From JAZNSB01 sp045590955 (GTDB lineage Bacteria > Pseudomonadota > Alphaproteobacteria > RF32 > CAG-239), in NCBI GenBank assembly GCA_045590955.1, contig JAZNSB010000008.1, positions 1 to 27,923 of the forward strand: 27,923 nucleotides of DNA, written 5' to 3'. The number at the start of each line of letters is the position of its first letter. Positions within the stretch are counted from its first letter, which is position 1. Below are positions 1-7,676 of the stretch, piece by piece. The notes under the pieces are model-generated. The model made no database searches. It was given only the letters and a program-made list of their open reading frames with translations, and was not told where the DNA came from. Position numbers and translations under genes: made by a program.

Positions 1-65
1 TCAGCTGGAAGAGCATCTCGTTTACACCGAGAGGGTCGGGAGTTCGAACCTCTCAGCGCCCACCA
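1..65 (+). tRNA. tRNA-Val (anticodon TAC), 5' truncated by window edge
   Basis: The sequence begins inside the D arm and reads through an anticodon stem-loop CTCGT-TTACACC-GAGAG with anticodon TAC, which decodes valine GUN codons. The T arm GGGAG-TTCGAAC-CTCTC follows, then the 3' acceptor strand AGCGCCC, discriminator A and an encoded CCA. By comparison with a canonical tRNA about 11 bases of the 5' end lie outside the window. The T loop is canonical, which contrasts with the tRNA-Thr at 1465. No clear terminator follows it. Confidence 0.93.
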
Positions 66-213
66 GTTAAAGCCTTGACATTCAGAGAGGATTTCAGGTC
101 TTGTATTTTATTTAAAATCTTCAAAAGAAAAATAGCTAAGGCTTATTTGATTTTTAATTTATAGGAATGCGTGTATTATGTACTCCTTTTTCTTTACTTT
201 TAAGTTTCTTTAA

Positions 214-421
214 TATAGGCTTGTTGTCGGATAGGGTGGTAACCTGTCTGAGGTGTGGTAACCTCTTTATAGGCGTCTATGTGTAAAGACGTAAATTTTG
301 CACGCCAGAAAGTCTTTTGTGACTGGAAGGCGGCAAAATACGCTATTTCAGTCAATATGTCGCACTATTCCTATAAGTAGTTACCAACTTCCAGTCGCCT
401 CTCATCACGGCGATTTTTTTT
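214..421 (+). ncRNA. Candidate structured non-coding RNA or long 5' leader ending in an intrinsic terminator
   Basis: This stretch has no convincing reading frame but is rich in complementary segments. Hairpin A is CGGATAGG (228-235) with CCTGTCTG (243-250), 8 pairs including two G-U. Hairpin B is AGGT (251-254) with ACCT (261-264). Both present the same loop motif, GTGGTAA. GTTACCA (380-386) is complementary to that motif. GACTGGAAG (321-329) is a perfect 9-base complement of CTTCCAGTC (388-396), and TATAGG at 214-219 and 268-273 matches CCTATA (370-375). It ends at a terminator at 395-421. I could not match it to tmRNA, RNase P RNA, SRP RNA or a riboswitch class from memory. The 5' end is uncertain: TTGACA at 75-80 and TATTAT at 174-179 exist but are not properly spaced partners. 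It may be a free sRNA or an attenuator leader for the glycosyltransferase. Confidence 0.5.
395..421 (+). terminator. Intrinsic terminator before the glycosyltransferase gene
   Basis: TCGCC (395-399) pairs with GGCGA (409-413) around the loop TCTCATCAC, and eight T residues follow (414-421). The stem can extend by G-U and A-T pairs at 393-394. It lies about 30 bases upstream of the next start codon, so it either ends an upstream RNA or attenuates that gene. Confidence 0.7.
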
Positions 422-449
422 GTATTTATTTCCTAAAGGTATGGTAACT

Positions 450-1388
450 ATGACGAAAATTTCAATTGTGGTGCCTGTTTATATGGTTGAAGATTATCTT
501 CCGGCTTGTTTGGATAGTATTTTAGCTCAGACATTTAAAGATTTTGAAGTGATTTGTGTGAATGACGGATCACCGGATAACAGTCTTGCTATTTTGCAGG
601 AATATGCTAAAAAAGATGAGAGAATTAAGGTTATATTGCAGACGAATCAGGGAACAGCCAAAGCACGAGAAACAGGAATAAAAAATGCAAGTGGGCAGTT
701 TTTGACTTTATTGGATGGTGATGATACCTATGCTCCGGATTTTTGCCAGAAAATGTATGACGCTCAACAAAAATTTGATGCAGATATTGTTTATTGTGAT
801 TATGTTCAGGCTGAAAAAATGCCAAATTGGAATGATTTTGTTAGTACCAAGAAAAGCAAGTGTTTGGGAAATGTGTTTGAAAAATGGGTTCGTAAAAAAC
901 CAAATATGGGTTCAATCATTTGGAATAAAATTTATAAAAAAGAACTGTTTGATAAAATTGAAGATGTTCCTCCTTTGCCAACAGCACAAGATATGGCATG
1001 TGTGTATCAATTGATGTATTATGCAAAAAAAGTTGTATATGTTCCCGAAAAACTTCATTTTTACAGAATTAGGCCTAATTCTGCCATGACAGCACCTTTT
1101 AATCAGAGAAAAATTGATGGACCGGTGGGATTTGTAACTTTTTTGCAAAAAGTTTTTGAAGATAAACCAATGAATAAGCGTTTGAAAAAATATCTGAATG
1201 CCCATTTGCAAAAAGTATTAATCAAATTTTGTGTAATAGAGCCAAAGGTCAGAGATCCAAAAAATGTGCAAAAATGGTATGAGTATACAAAACCATTATT
1301 GCAAAAACTTAAAGAACAAGGAGTGTATAAACCAACTTTGTTGCCAATTAAATATAAGATAATTGCATGGAATTTTTTTAGAAAATAA
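450..1388 (+). CDS. Family 2 glycosyltransferase (GT-A fold)
   Basis: A 312-residue protein of the GT2 family, which transfers a sugar from a nucleotide-sugar donor, typically in polysaccharide, LPS or capsule synthesis at the cytoplasmic face of the inner membrane. The N-terminus SIVVPVYMVEDYLPACLDS is the classic opening strand and helix. VNDGSPDNS (about 38-45) and LLDGDDTY (87-94, metal-binding DxD at 89-91) are the nucleotide and metal motifs. The C-terminal 150 residues are basic and less conserved, and no membrane segment is evident. I chose ATG 450 because AAAGG at 435-439 is well placed for it, whereas ATG 441 would lie too close. It stands alone behind the structured leader, with no neighbouring sugar genes, so the acceptor is unknown. 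Confidence 0.85.
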   Translation: MTKISIVVPVYMVEDYLPACLDSILAQTFKDFEVICVNDGSPDNSLAILQEYAKKDERIKVILQTNQGTAKARETGIKNASGQFLTLLDGDDTYAPDFCQKMYDAQQKFDADIVYCDYVQAEKMPNWNDFVSTKKSKCLGNVFEKWVRKKPNMGSIIWNKIYKKELFDKIEDVPPLPTAQDMACVYQLMYYAKKVVYVPEKLHFYRIRPNSAMTAPFNQRKIDGPVGFVTFLQKVFEDKPMNKRLKKYLNAHLQKVLIKFCVIEPKVRDPKNVQKWYEYTKPLLQKLKEQGVYKPTLLPIKYKIIAWNFFRK

Positions 1389-1414
1389 AAATATACAAAA
1401 ATGTTTTATTTTGC

Positions 1415-1442
1415 TTGCATTTTATTTTAGATTGGTTATGTT
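1415..1442 (+). promoter_or_regulatory. Possible promoter of the tRNA-Thr-like gene
   Basis: TTGCAT (1415-1420) and TATGTT (1437-1442) are separated by 16 bases and lie 22 bases upstream of the first tRNA base. This resembles the arrangement before tRNA-Pro (TTGCAA, 16 bases, TAGATT). It supports the tRNA-like gene being transcribed but is only a weak consensus match. Confidence 0.3.
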
Positions 1443-1464
1443 GCTCGCAGTTAAGTCTTGTTGT

Positions 1465-1538
1465 GCCCCCGTAGTTAAAAAGCATAACACGTCCTTGGTA
1501 AGGACGAGTCGGCGGAGCGTTACCGCCCAGGGGCACCA
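1465..1538 (+). tRNA. Atypical tRNA-Thr (anticodon GGT) lacking canonical D-loop and T-loop motifs
   Basis: The gene folds as a cloverleaf. The acceptor GCCCCCG pairs with CAGGGGC (one C6-A67 mismatch), with discriminator A and encoded CCA. The D stem is GTTA/TAAC. The anticodon arm is CGTCC-TTGGTAA-GGACG, with T33, anticodon GGT and A37. The T stem GGCGG/CCGCC is perfect. The threonine identity pairs G1-C72 and C2-G71 and anticodon bases G35 and T36 are present. The oddity is in the loops: the D loop is only AAAAGCA, without G18-G19, and the T loop is AGCGTTA instead of TTCRANY. Both partners of the D-loop/T-loop elbow contact are therefore missing. It may be a functional divergent tRNA, a tRNA with a non-ribosomal role, or a decaying copy. 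Confidence 0.7.
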
Positions 1539-1572
1539 TTTTTCTTTTAAATGTTTTAATATGAGGTGGTAA

Positions 1573-2169
1573 ATGTTGGTTAATTTTAATCTGCATGATT
1601 TTTTGGCGGCTTTTCTGGTGATGTTTGCAATTATTGATATTGTGGGATCTGTGCCTGTAATTATAAATTTGCAAAGAAGAGGAAAAAAAATAAATGCTTT
1701 TCAAATTTCATTGGTTTCTTTAATTATATTTGTGGTGTTTTTTTATGCAGGAGAGGGATTCTTGAAGCTTTTTAATGTAGATATTTCTTCTTTTGCCGTG
1801 GCAGGATCTTTAATGCTGTTTATTTTGTCTTTGGAAATGATTTTGGATGTGGAAATTTTTAAAAATAATACAGAATGTGTGTCTAAAGTTCCTTTTGTTC
1901 CGTTGGTTTTTCCGCTAATTGCCGGAGCAGGTGCTCTGACTACCATGTTGTCAATTCGTTCGCAATATAGTGACGTAACCGTTTTATCTGCCATTTTTGT
2001 TAATGTAATTTGGGTTTATATAGTTATAAAAATGGTAAAGAGAGTGAAAAGATTTTTAAGCCCAATGGTGCTTTATACTTTGCAGAAATTTTTCGGAATT
2101 ATTCTTTTGGCAATGTCTGTGAAACTTTTTATGAGCAACATTGCTAATTTGTTGGCAAATATGAACTGA
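1573..2169 (+). CDS. MarC family integral membrane protein
   Basis: A 198-residue polytopic inner-membrane protein of the MarC/UPF0056 family (NAAT superfamily), whose transport substrate is not settled. About six hydrophobic segments are visible, beginning with LAAFLVMFAIIDIVGSVPVI. The family signature appears as FVPLVFPLIAGAGALTTML at about residues 107-125, matching the usual PLAIPLIAGPGAITT-type loop. The length is normal for the family. GAGGTGG at 1563-1569 is a good ribosome binding site for ATG 1573. It is monocistronic, preceded by the tRNA-Thr-like gene and followed by a strong bidirectional terminator. Confidence 0.85.
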   Translation: MLVNFNLHDFLAAFLVMFAIIDIVGSVPVIINLQRRGKKINAFQISLVSLIIFVVFFYAGEGFLKLFNVDISSFAVAGSLMLFILSLEMILDVEIFKNNTECVSKVPFVPLVFPLIAGAGALTTMLSIRSQYSDVTVLSAIFVNVIWVYIVIKMVKRVKRFLSPMVLYTLQKFFGIILLAMSVKLFMSNIANLLANMN

Positions 2170-2186
2170 GATAAGTTTGTTTGTGC

Positions 2187-2221
2187 AAAAAAGGGCGGTG
2201 ATTTAATCACGGCCCTTTTTT
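2187..2221. terminator. Bidirectional intrinsic terminator between marC and the small membrane protein gene
   Basis: An almost perfect inverted repeat AAAAAGGGCGGTGATT/AATCACGGCCCTTTTT, with one G-G opposition, lies between convergent genes. A-rich and T-rich flanks let it act on either strand. Confidence 0.85.
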
Positions 2222-2227
2222 ATTTGA

Positions 2228-2509
2228 TTATTTGTGTTGTTGTTGAGGCCTGATTATCCTTCGCAATAAAGGTGTTCCGGCCTTGAAATCTGAGCTGTTG
2301 TTCTTAAACGGATTTGTTTTTTTACCGTCTGGTCTGAAAGAAGTTTTTTTGCGTAAGCGTTCTTCTTCTTCAACCTTTGTGGCAACAAGCTGTGTTTGCT
2401 TTTTGTGTTTTTGTTGATCTCTATACTGTTGAGCAGTATCTTGTCCGCAAAAACAAAGCAAAATGAAAGCAATAATGCCTCCGAAGATAGAGTTTATATA
2501 TCTTCCCAT
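2228..2509 (-). CDS. Small hypothetical membrane-anchored protein
   Basis: I do not recognise this 93-residue protein. It starts MGRYINSIFGGIIAFILLCFCG, a single N-terminal hydrophobic segment that could be a membrane anchor or an uncleaved signal. The remainder is highly charged and Gln/Lys-rich, with a run of Glu and Arg near residues 47-55 and a basic tail ending in QQQHK. It ends 7 bases from a strong bidirectional terminator shared with marC, and the alaS terminator lies just upstream of it. Both facts favour a real transcription unit. Against it, no clear ribosome binding site precedes ATG 2509 and the composition is low in complexity. Confidence 0.45.
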   Translation of the reverse strand: MGRYINSIFGGIIAFILLCFCGQDTAQQYRDQQKHKKQTQLVATKVEEEERLRKKTSFRPDGKKTNPFKNNSSDFKAGTPLLRRIIRPQQQHK

Positions 2510-2533
2510 ACAAAATTATAATTATTATGTTAA

Positions 2534-2570
2534 ACTTAAAAAACTGCGTTATTTCTAACACAGTTTTTCT
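2534..2570 (-). terminator. Intrinsic terminator downstream of alaS
   Basis: Read on the minus strand, an 11-pair stem (2541-2551 with 2556-2566, one G-U pair) closes a GAAA tetraloop and is followed by a run of T. It sits 19 bases after the alaS stop codon. Confidence 0.8.
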
Positions 2571-2588
2571 TTTTTTGCAATCAATAAT

Positions 2589-5213
2589 TTATATGCTGTT
2601 TTTTATACTCTCTATTGCCTGAGGTAATTTTTCCGGCATTGTGCCACCGGCTTGAGCCATGTCAGGTCTTCCGCCACCTCCGTTGCCACCAACAATTGTT
2701 GCTGCTTGTTTTACAAAATCAACAGCAGAGTATTTTGATGTTAAATCAGAGCTTAAGCCAACAACAATTGAAGCCTTACCTTCATTTTTTGCCCCCAAAA
2801 CAACAATGGCAGAACCAACATTTTTTAATATCTCGTCAACAAAAGATTTGAGTTCTTTCGGGTTTACTCCTTCCAAAATTTTGCCGACAAAATTTATGCC
2901 GTTTACTTGTTCTGTTTTGTCTGTGGAATTTTTGCCGCTAATGGCATTTTTCTTGAGGTTATAGATTTCTAATTCCAGTTTCTTTTTGTCTTCTATGAGC
3001 TGCTCAATTTTATTTTCTATGTTATTTGCATCAATTTTTAGCAGGGCTTCTATGTTTTGTAATTTGTTTTGCAGATTATAAACATATGATTCTGCAGCGT
3101 TTCCGGTAATGCATTCTATTCTTCTGATACCTGTGGCAAGGGCACTTTCAGAGACAATATGAAAATATCCGATTTGTCCGCTGGCACTTACGTGTGTGCC
3201 TCCGCAAAGCTCTCTGGAATATACTTGTCCGTCTTTTTCAAAAGTAACAACTCTTACCTGTTCTCCGTATTTTTCTCCAAACAATGCCATGGCACCGATT
3301 TCAACGGCTTCTTGCGGTGTCATTAAGGTTGTGGTGCACTTATAGTTTTGTCTGATGGCGTTATTTACCATTAATTCAACCTGTTTTAATTCATCTTTTG
3401 AAATTTGTTTTGGATGAGAAATGTCAAAACGCATTCTGGAAGCATTTACGGAAGATCCTTTTTGAGTTACATGTTTGCCCAAAACTTCTCTTAATGCCGT
3501 ATGAACAAGGTGGGTAACAGAGTGGTTTGCTCTGGTTTTGTTGCGATTTTCAACATCTATTTTGAAGTTTGCGGTATCTCCTACTTTGACTTCTCCGCTT
3601 ACAAGGGAGCAAATGTGAATGTATAAACCGTCTAAACGTTTTTTTACATCTGTTACTTTGATGTTAAAGTTGTCAGATTCTATATAGCCAATGTCTCCTG
3701 CCTGACCGCCGGATTCACCATAAAACGGCGTTTGGTTGGCAATGAGATAAAAATCGCCTTCTTGAACTTGTGAAACTTCTTGTTCGTTTACAACCAAAGC
3801 GGTGATTTGTCCTATGGCTTGATCTTGATTATAGCCCAAAAATTCTGTGGCACCGAGTTTTTCTTTTAATTCAAACCAAATTTTATCTGTGCCGGCATCA
3901 CCGGAACCGCTCCATGCAGCTCTGGCCATCTGTCTTTGTTTTTCCATGGCTTCGTTAAATTCTTGTGTATCAACTTCTATGCCTTTAAGTTTTAAAGCAT
4001 CTTGAGTTAAATCTAACGGAAAACCATATGTGTCATATAATTTGAATGCCGTTTGACCGCTTAAAACATCTCCCTTTTGCAAAGATGATGTTTCTGCATC
4101 CAAAAGTCTTAATCCGTTGTCCAACGTTTTTATAAATTTACTTTCTTCTGTTTTTAATGTTTCAGAAATAAGCGGAGCAACTCTGTAAAGTTCTGGATAT
4201 GCTTCTCCCATTTCTTTTTGAAGAGCAGGCAAAAGTTTATACATGATTGGTTCTTTTGCTTTTAAGATGTGAGCATGACGCATGGCCCGGCGCATAATTC
4301 TGCGCAAAACATAGCCTCTGCCTTCGTTAGATGGTAAAACTCCGTCGGCAATTAAAAAGCACATAGCTCTTAAGTGGTCTGTGATAACGTTATATGAAGA
4401 AATGAATTCTCCCTGAGGCTCTACCGGAACAAGCTCTGCTACGGCTTTGATTAGGTTTTGGAAAATATCAATTTCATAATTTGAGTGCACACCTTGTAAA
4501 ATGGCGGAAATTCTTTCTAAGCCCATGCCTGTATCTATACAAGGTTGTTTTAAGTTTATTCTTTCTCCGGAAGGAAGGTCTTCAAATTCGTCAAATACAA
4601 GGTTCCAAATTTCAATCCAACGGTCGCCGTTTTCTTCCGGTGTGCCGGGAAGGCCACCCCAAACTTTTTCTCCGTGGTCATAAAAAATTTCTGAACAATA
4701 TCCGCAAGGACCGGTATCTCCCATTTGCCAGAAGTTGTCTTTTGTGGCAATTCTGATTATTCTGTCTTCAGGTAAGCCGGAAACTTTTTTCCATATATCA
4801 TAAGCAACATCATCTGTGTGGAACACTGTTACAGCTAATTTGTTTTTTGGCAGATTAAATTCTTTGGTAACAATTTCCCAAGCAAAATTAATGGCTTCTT
4901 CTTTGAAATAATCATTAAAAGAAAAGTTGCCTAACATTTCAAAAAAAGTATGGTGTCTGACATCGTATCCCACGCTGTCTAAGTCGTTATGTTTACCGCC
5001 GGCTCTTACGCACTTTTGGCTGGTGGCAATTCTTTTGAACGGAGAACTTTCATTGCCGGTAAAAATGTTCTTGAACTGAACCATGCCTGAGTTGGTAAAC
5101 ATAAGGGTAGGGTCGTTGTTGGGAACAAGTGAACTTGACGGCAATATCTTGTGTCCGTTTTTTTCAAAATAGTTTAAAAATGTGCTTCTTATATCTTTTA
5201 ATGTAGTTGTCAT
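2589..5213 (-). CDS. alaS: Alanine--tRNA ligase
   Basis: This 874-residue cytoplasmic enzyme charges tRNA-Ala. It has the full class II architecture of bacterial AlaRS. The catalytic domain carries RHHTFFEMLGNFSFNDYF (86-103) and the motif-3-like TGMGLERISAILQG (228-241). A middle tRNA-recognition region includes GRGYVLRRIMRRAMRHAH (298-315). The editing domain has zinc ligands H564, H568, C670 and H674 (HSVTH and CGGTH), used to hydrolyse mischarged Ser- or Gly-tRNA. The C-Ala domain ends with a Gly-rich RPDMAQAGG stretch. The length matches the family (E. coli 876). The start is preceded by AAGGT on the minus strand. It follows tspO on the same strand by 63 bases, with an inverted repeat TTTGCTTT/AAAGCAAA in that gap. 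Confidence 0.98.
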   Translation of the reverse strand: MTTTLKDIRSTFLNYFEKNGHKILPSSSLVPNNDPTLMFTNSGMVQFKNIFTGNESSPFKRIATSQKCVRAGGKHNDLDSVGYDVRHHTFFEMLGNFSFNDYFKEEAINFAWEIVTKEFNLPKNKLAVTVFHTDDVAYDIWKKVSGLPEDRIIRIATKDNFWQMGDTGPCGYCSEIFYDHGEKVWGGLPGTPEENGDRWIEIWNLVFDEFEDLPSGERINLKQPCIDTGMGLERISAILQGVHSNYEIDIFQNLIKAVAELVPVEPQGEFISSYNVITDHLRAMCFLIADGVLPSNEGRGYVLRRIMRRAMRHAHILKAKEPIMYKLLPALQKEMGEAYPELYRVAPLISETLKTEESKFIKTLDNGLRLLDAETSSLQKGDVLSGQTAFKLYDTYGFPLDLTQDALKLKGIEVDTQEFNEAMEKQRQMARAAWSGSGDAGTDKIWFELKEKLGATEFLGYNQDQAIGQITALVVNEQEVSQVQEGDFYLIANQTPFYGESGGQAGDIGYIESDNFNIKVTDVKKRLDGLYIHICSLVSGEVKVGDTANFKIDVENRNKTRANHSVTHLVHTALREVLGKHVTQKGSSVNASRMRFDISHPKQISKDELKQVELMVNNAIRQNYKCTTTLMTPQEAVEIGAMALFGEKYGEQVRVVTFEKDGQVYSRELCGGTHVSASGQIGYFHIVSESALATGIRRIECITGNAAESYVYNLQNKLQNIEALLKIDANNIENKIEQLIEDKKKLELEIYNLKKNAISGKNSTDKTEQVNGINFVGKILEGVNPKELKSFVDEILKNVGSAIVVLGAKNEGKASIVVGLSSDLTSKYSAVDFVKQAATIVGGNGGGGRPDMAQAGGTMPEKLPQAIESIKNSI

Positions 5214-5276
5214 TATTTCTTACCTTAAACAAATTTGCTTTTGACGTATATTTCTAAAGCAAACTTTATCTAAAGT

Positions 5277-5765
5277 CTAGTAAAATGTTACAACAAATCC
5301 ATGAATATAAATGAAGCTGATATTCAAAATGGTGGCAAAAAGTATCCAAAATGCATAGGGAAGTAGTAAATATGCGTAATTTTTGCTTATTTTTTTGAGA
5401 TTCTTATATAAAAACCAGTTGATAAAATTGATGCCGATTAAAATTGTTAAACCAAAACCTAAATATCCTAGCGTAAAGTAAACATAACACCAGAGAATCT
5501 GCAAAACGAGTCCGCTGATGAAGAGATTTTTACAGGATTTATAATTTTGATTTTCTTTACTATTTAAAATTTTGCTCAAAATGATGATTAATGTGATGTA
5601 TAAAACTATCCAAATTGGTCTGAAATATGAATTTGGTGGAGTTAAAAAGCTGTGTTGGGCTTTGTTATACCAGCCGTTTATTCCGATATGAGTAAAATAT
5701 CCGCTTAAAAGCCCAGTTGTTGCTATTAGTAAAATGCTTATAAAAATGTTTTTTATATTTTTCAT
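5277..5765 (-). CDS. tspO: TspO/MBR family membrane protein
   Basis: A 162-residue five-helix protein of the tryptophan-rich sensory protein/peripheral benzodiazepine receptor family, which binds porphyrins and related ligands and sits in the outer membrane of some alphaproteobacteria. Recognisable parts are GWYNKAQHSFLTPPNSYFRPIW after the first helix, LQILWCYVYFTLGYLGFGL in the middle, and YLLLPYAFWILFATILN near the end, the family's P-Y-x-x-W-x-x-F-A-x-x-L-N block. I start at ATG 5765 because AAGGAG lies six bases before it on the minus strand; an in-frame upstream ATG at 5849 lacks a site and would overlap the promoter region. It is transcribed divergently from RNase J. Confidence 0.88.
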   Translation of the reverse strand: MKNIKNIFISILLIATTGLLSGYFTHIGINGWYNKAQHSFLTPPNSYFRPIWIVLYITLIIILSKILNSKENQNYKSCKNLFISGLVLQILWCYVYFTLGYLGFGLTILIGINFINWFLYKNLKKISKNYAYLLLPYAFWILFATILNISFIYIHGFVVTFY

Positions 5766-5784
5766 GTTTTTCTCCTTTAAGAGC

Positions 5785-5812
5785 CATATATTCATTAAAA
5801 AAGTGGTTTCAA
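5785..5812 (-). promoter_or_regulatory. Probable tspO promoter
   Basis: On the minus strand TTGAAA (5812-5807), a 16-base spacer and TATATG (5790-5785) lie upstream of the tspO ribosome binding site, in the divergent intergenic region. Confidence 0.4.
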
Positions 5813-5835
5813 GAGACAAAATTAGTAAAAAAACC

Positions 5836-5864
5836 TTGAATTTTGTCAAAAAATATGGTTTAAT
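5836..5864 (+). promoter_or_regulatory. Probable promoter of the RNase J gene
   Basis: TTGAAT (5836-5841), a 17-base spacer and TTTAAT (5859-5864) form a good sigma-70-type promoter about 30 bases upstream of the start codon. GGGAG at 5881-5885 serves as the ribosome binding site. Confidence 0.6.
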
Positions 5865-5894
5865 GGCTCATTCATTGGAACGGGAGTATTAAAA

Positions 5895-7664
5895 ATGCAG
5901 GAAAATTCTTTTGCCGGAACACAGATCTGTTTTATTGGTGGTGTAAACCATGATAAAATAGGCGGAAACGCAATGGTTATTGAACATGTGGATGAAAAAG
6001 GACTGACAAAAAGAATTTTGATTGATGCCGGTATTAAGTTTGCTCCTTTTGAAAGCGGATATTCTTTGGCTTTTCCTGATTTAAGAGACTATTTTGATAG
6101 TGTAAATTCCAAAACAGGCGAAGTTTCTCAGGCGCAAAAACCGTTGGATGCAATTTTTATTACTCATGCCCATGAAGACCATATCGGATCTTTGCTTCAT
6201 TATAAAAAAATGGGATACGATTTGCCAACAATATATACTTCTAAATATACTGCAAATTTTATTAGATTGTTGGCAAAAGAACAAGGAATTTCAGATGTTA
6301 AAATAATGCCCATTGCTTCCGGAAAAACTATTAAAATTGGTCAAAATATGGAGGTTGAACCTTTTAATGTGGGACACTCTGTGGCAGAGGCTATGGGGTT
6401 TCATATATTGACAAAAATAAACGGCAAACCGGAAGCGGGAATTTTGACCAATGGTGATTTTAATATGTGTGAAGATTTACCTGTGGGAGAAAGTTATTCT
6501 TGGAAAGAATATCTGGCAATGATGCGCAAAAAATATGTGACTCATTTGTTGGTAGATTCAACATCTGACAACAATCCAAATGATGAAAGAGTTTCATTTG
6601 AAAAAATGGTGACAAATTTACAAAACATTATTAAGCAAAATTCAAACAGATCAAAAATTATTGCACCGGTAATTTCCGGATCGGTTCAAAATATTGCTTC
6701 TTATATTGAAGCGGCAAGAAGAGAAGGTTTAAAGATTTGTTTGGACGGAAGAAGATTGCAGACAGTAAAACAAGCATTAAAACTTTCCGGCTATGATGAT
6801 TTTGATGATGTTTTATATAACGGAAGTTTGAAACAATATATGTCTGACAAAAATATGACCAGAAAATTTATTGTATGCACCGGTGCTTTTGCCCAAGGTA
6901 TGGAGGAATATGAAAAATCCGGTTCTATGAGCGATCAAATTCCGTTGGCTTCTGCAACAAAAATGGCAATGGATATGCATCCGGATATAGAAATTGATGA
7001 AGATACATTATGGATTCAAAGTCAGGGAATTATTGATGAAATTGACGGAAAATATGGCCCGATAATGCTGAATATGATTGCATCTAAAGGTGCAAAAGTG
7101 GTGTTAAATACCAGAGGAAAACCGGTTGGTAATTTTGATAGATGGGCTTTGCAAAACAGTGGACACATCTATTATAAAGAATTGGTAGAATTGTTTGCAG
7201 AGATGTCAAAAATCAATAATAACTTTACGGTTATACCAATTCACGGAAATCCACGCCAGTTGGAGAATACAGTTCAGATTGCAGATAAGTTTAATTTAGA
7301 ATCTTATGTGCCACAGAATACTGCAGTGATAAAAGTAAATGCAAATGAGACAACAGAGTTAGAAAAAACTCCTGAAAATGAAAAATATGTGGCGGTAAGA
7401 AGATTGATGCCAGACCCGTTAAAGCCTGATGCGGTTCCTGCAGGTGGAATGGATTATTACGATTTGGTGGACAGATATTTTAATCAGTTAGAAGAAGTCA
7501 AAGCCGTTCCGATTTGGGCAAAGGTTGCAAACAACCACACATCTCAATTAAAAACAGTTGACTATTCTCGTTATGATGAATATCCTAAAATTCCAAATAG
7601 AAAACCAAGTAAGCAAAAATCAAAACAACTTGGTAAACAGTTTAGACGTGGCAAAGGAAGATAA
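5895..7664 (+). CDS. rnj: Ribonuclease J
   Basis: A 589-residue metallo-beta-lactamase/beta-CASP nuclease, with 5'-3' exonuclease and endonuclease activity in RNA maturation and decay in the cytoplasm. The metal-binding motif is HAHEDHIG at residues 91-98. Further ligands are expected in FNVGHSVAEAMGF and the DFNMCED region. The beta-CASP segment and the late motif VIPIHGNPRQLENT are intact. The C-terminus is a very basic tail (RKPSKQKSKQ, then RRGKGR) that probably contacts RNA. The length agrees with RNase J (about 550-590). It heads a plus-strand run with the SfsA-like, map and radC genes. Confidence 0.93.
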   Translation: MQENSFAGTQICFIGGVNHDKIGGNAMVIEHVDEKGLTKRILIDAGIKFAPFESGYSLAFPDLRDYFDSVNSKTGEVSQAQKPLDAIFITHAHEDHIGSLLHYKKMGYDLPTIYTSKYTANFIRLLAKEQGISDVKIMPIASGKTIKIGQNMEVEPFNVGHSVAEAMGFHILTKINGKPEAGILTNGDFNMCEDLPVGESYSWKEYLAMMRKKYVTHLLVDSTSDNNPNDERVSFEKMVTNLQNIIKQNSNRSKIIAPVISGSVQNIASYIEAARREGLKICLDGRRLQTVKQALKLSGYDDFDDVLYNGSLKQYMSDKNMTRKFIVCTGAFAQGMEEYEKSGSMSDQIPLASATKMAMDMHPDIEIDEDTLWIQSQGIIDEIDGKYGPIMLNMIASKGAKVVLNTRGKPVGNFDRWALQNSGHIYYKELVELFAEMSKINNNFTVIPIHGNPRQLENTVQIADKFNLESYVPQNTAVIKVNANETTELEKTPENEKYVAVRRLMPDPLKPDAVPAGGMDYYDLVDRYFNQLEEVKAVPIWAKVANNHTSQLKTVDYSRYDEYPKIPNRKPSKQKSKQLGKQFRRGKGR

Positions 7665-7676
7665 TGAGAGGAAACT

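Noticed and set aside
75..109. TTGACA at 75-80 as a promoter for the structured RNA
   Set aside because: No -10 element lies 15-19 bases downstream; the nearest TATTTT is 23 bases away.
1363..1704. Short frames on both strands across the tRNA-Thr-like gene
   Set aside because: They are translations through tRNA sequence and the marC start, with no ribosome binding site or recognisable family.
4481..4756. Plus-strand frames inside alaS, and similar long frames opposite other large genes
   Set aside because: They lie opposite strongly conserved coding sequence, lack ribosome binding sites and match no family pattern.
5766..5849. Longer tspO start at 5849
   Set aside because: It lacks a ribosome binding site and covers the probable promoter, while ATG 5765 has AAGGAG at ideal spacing.
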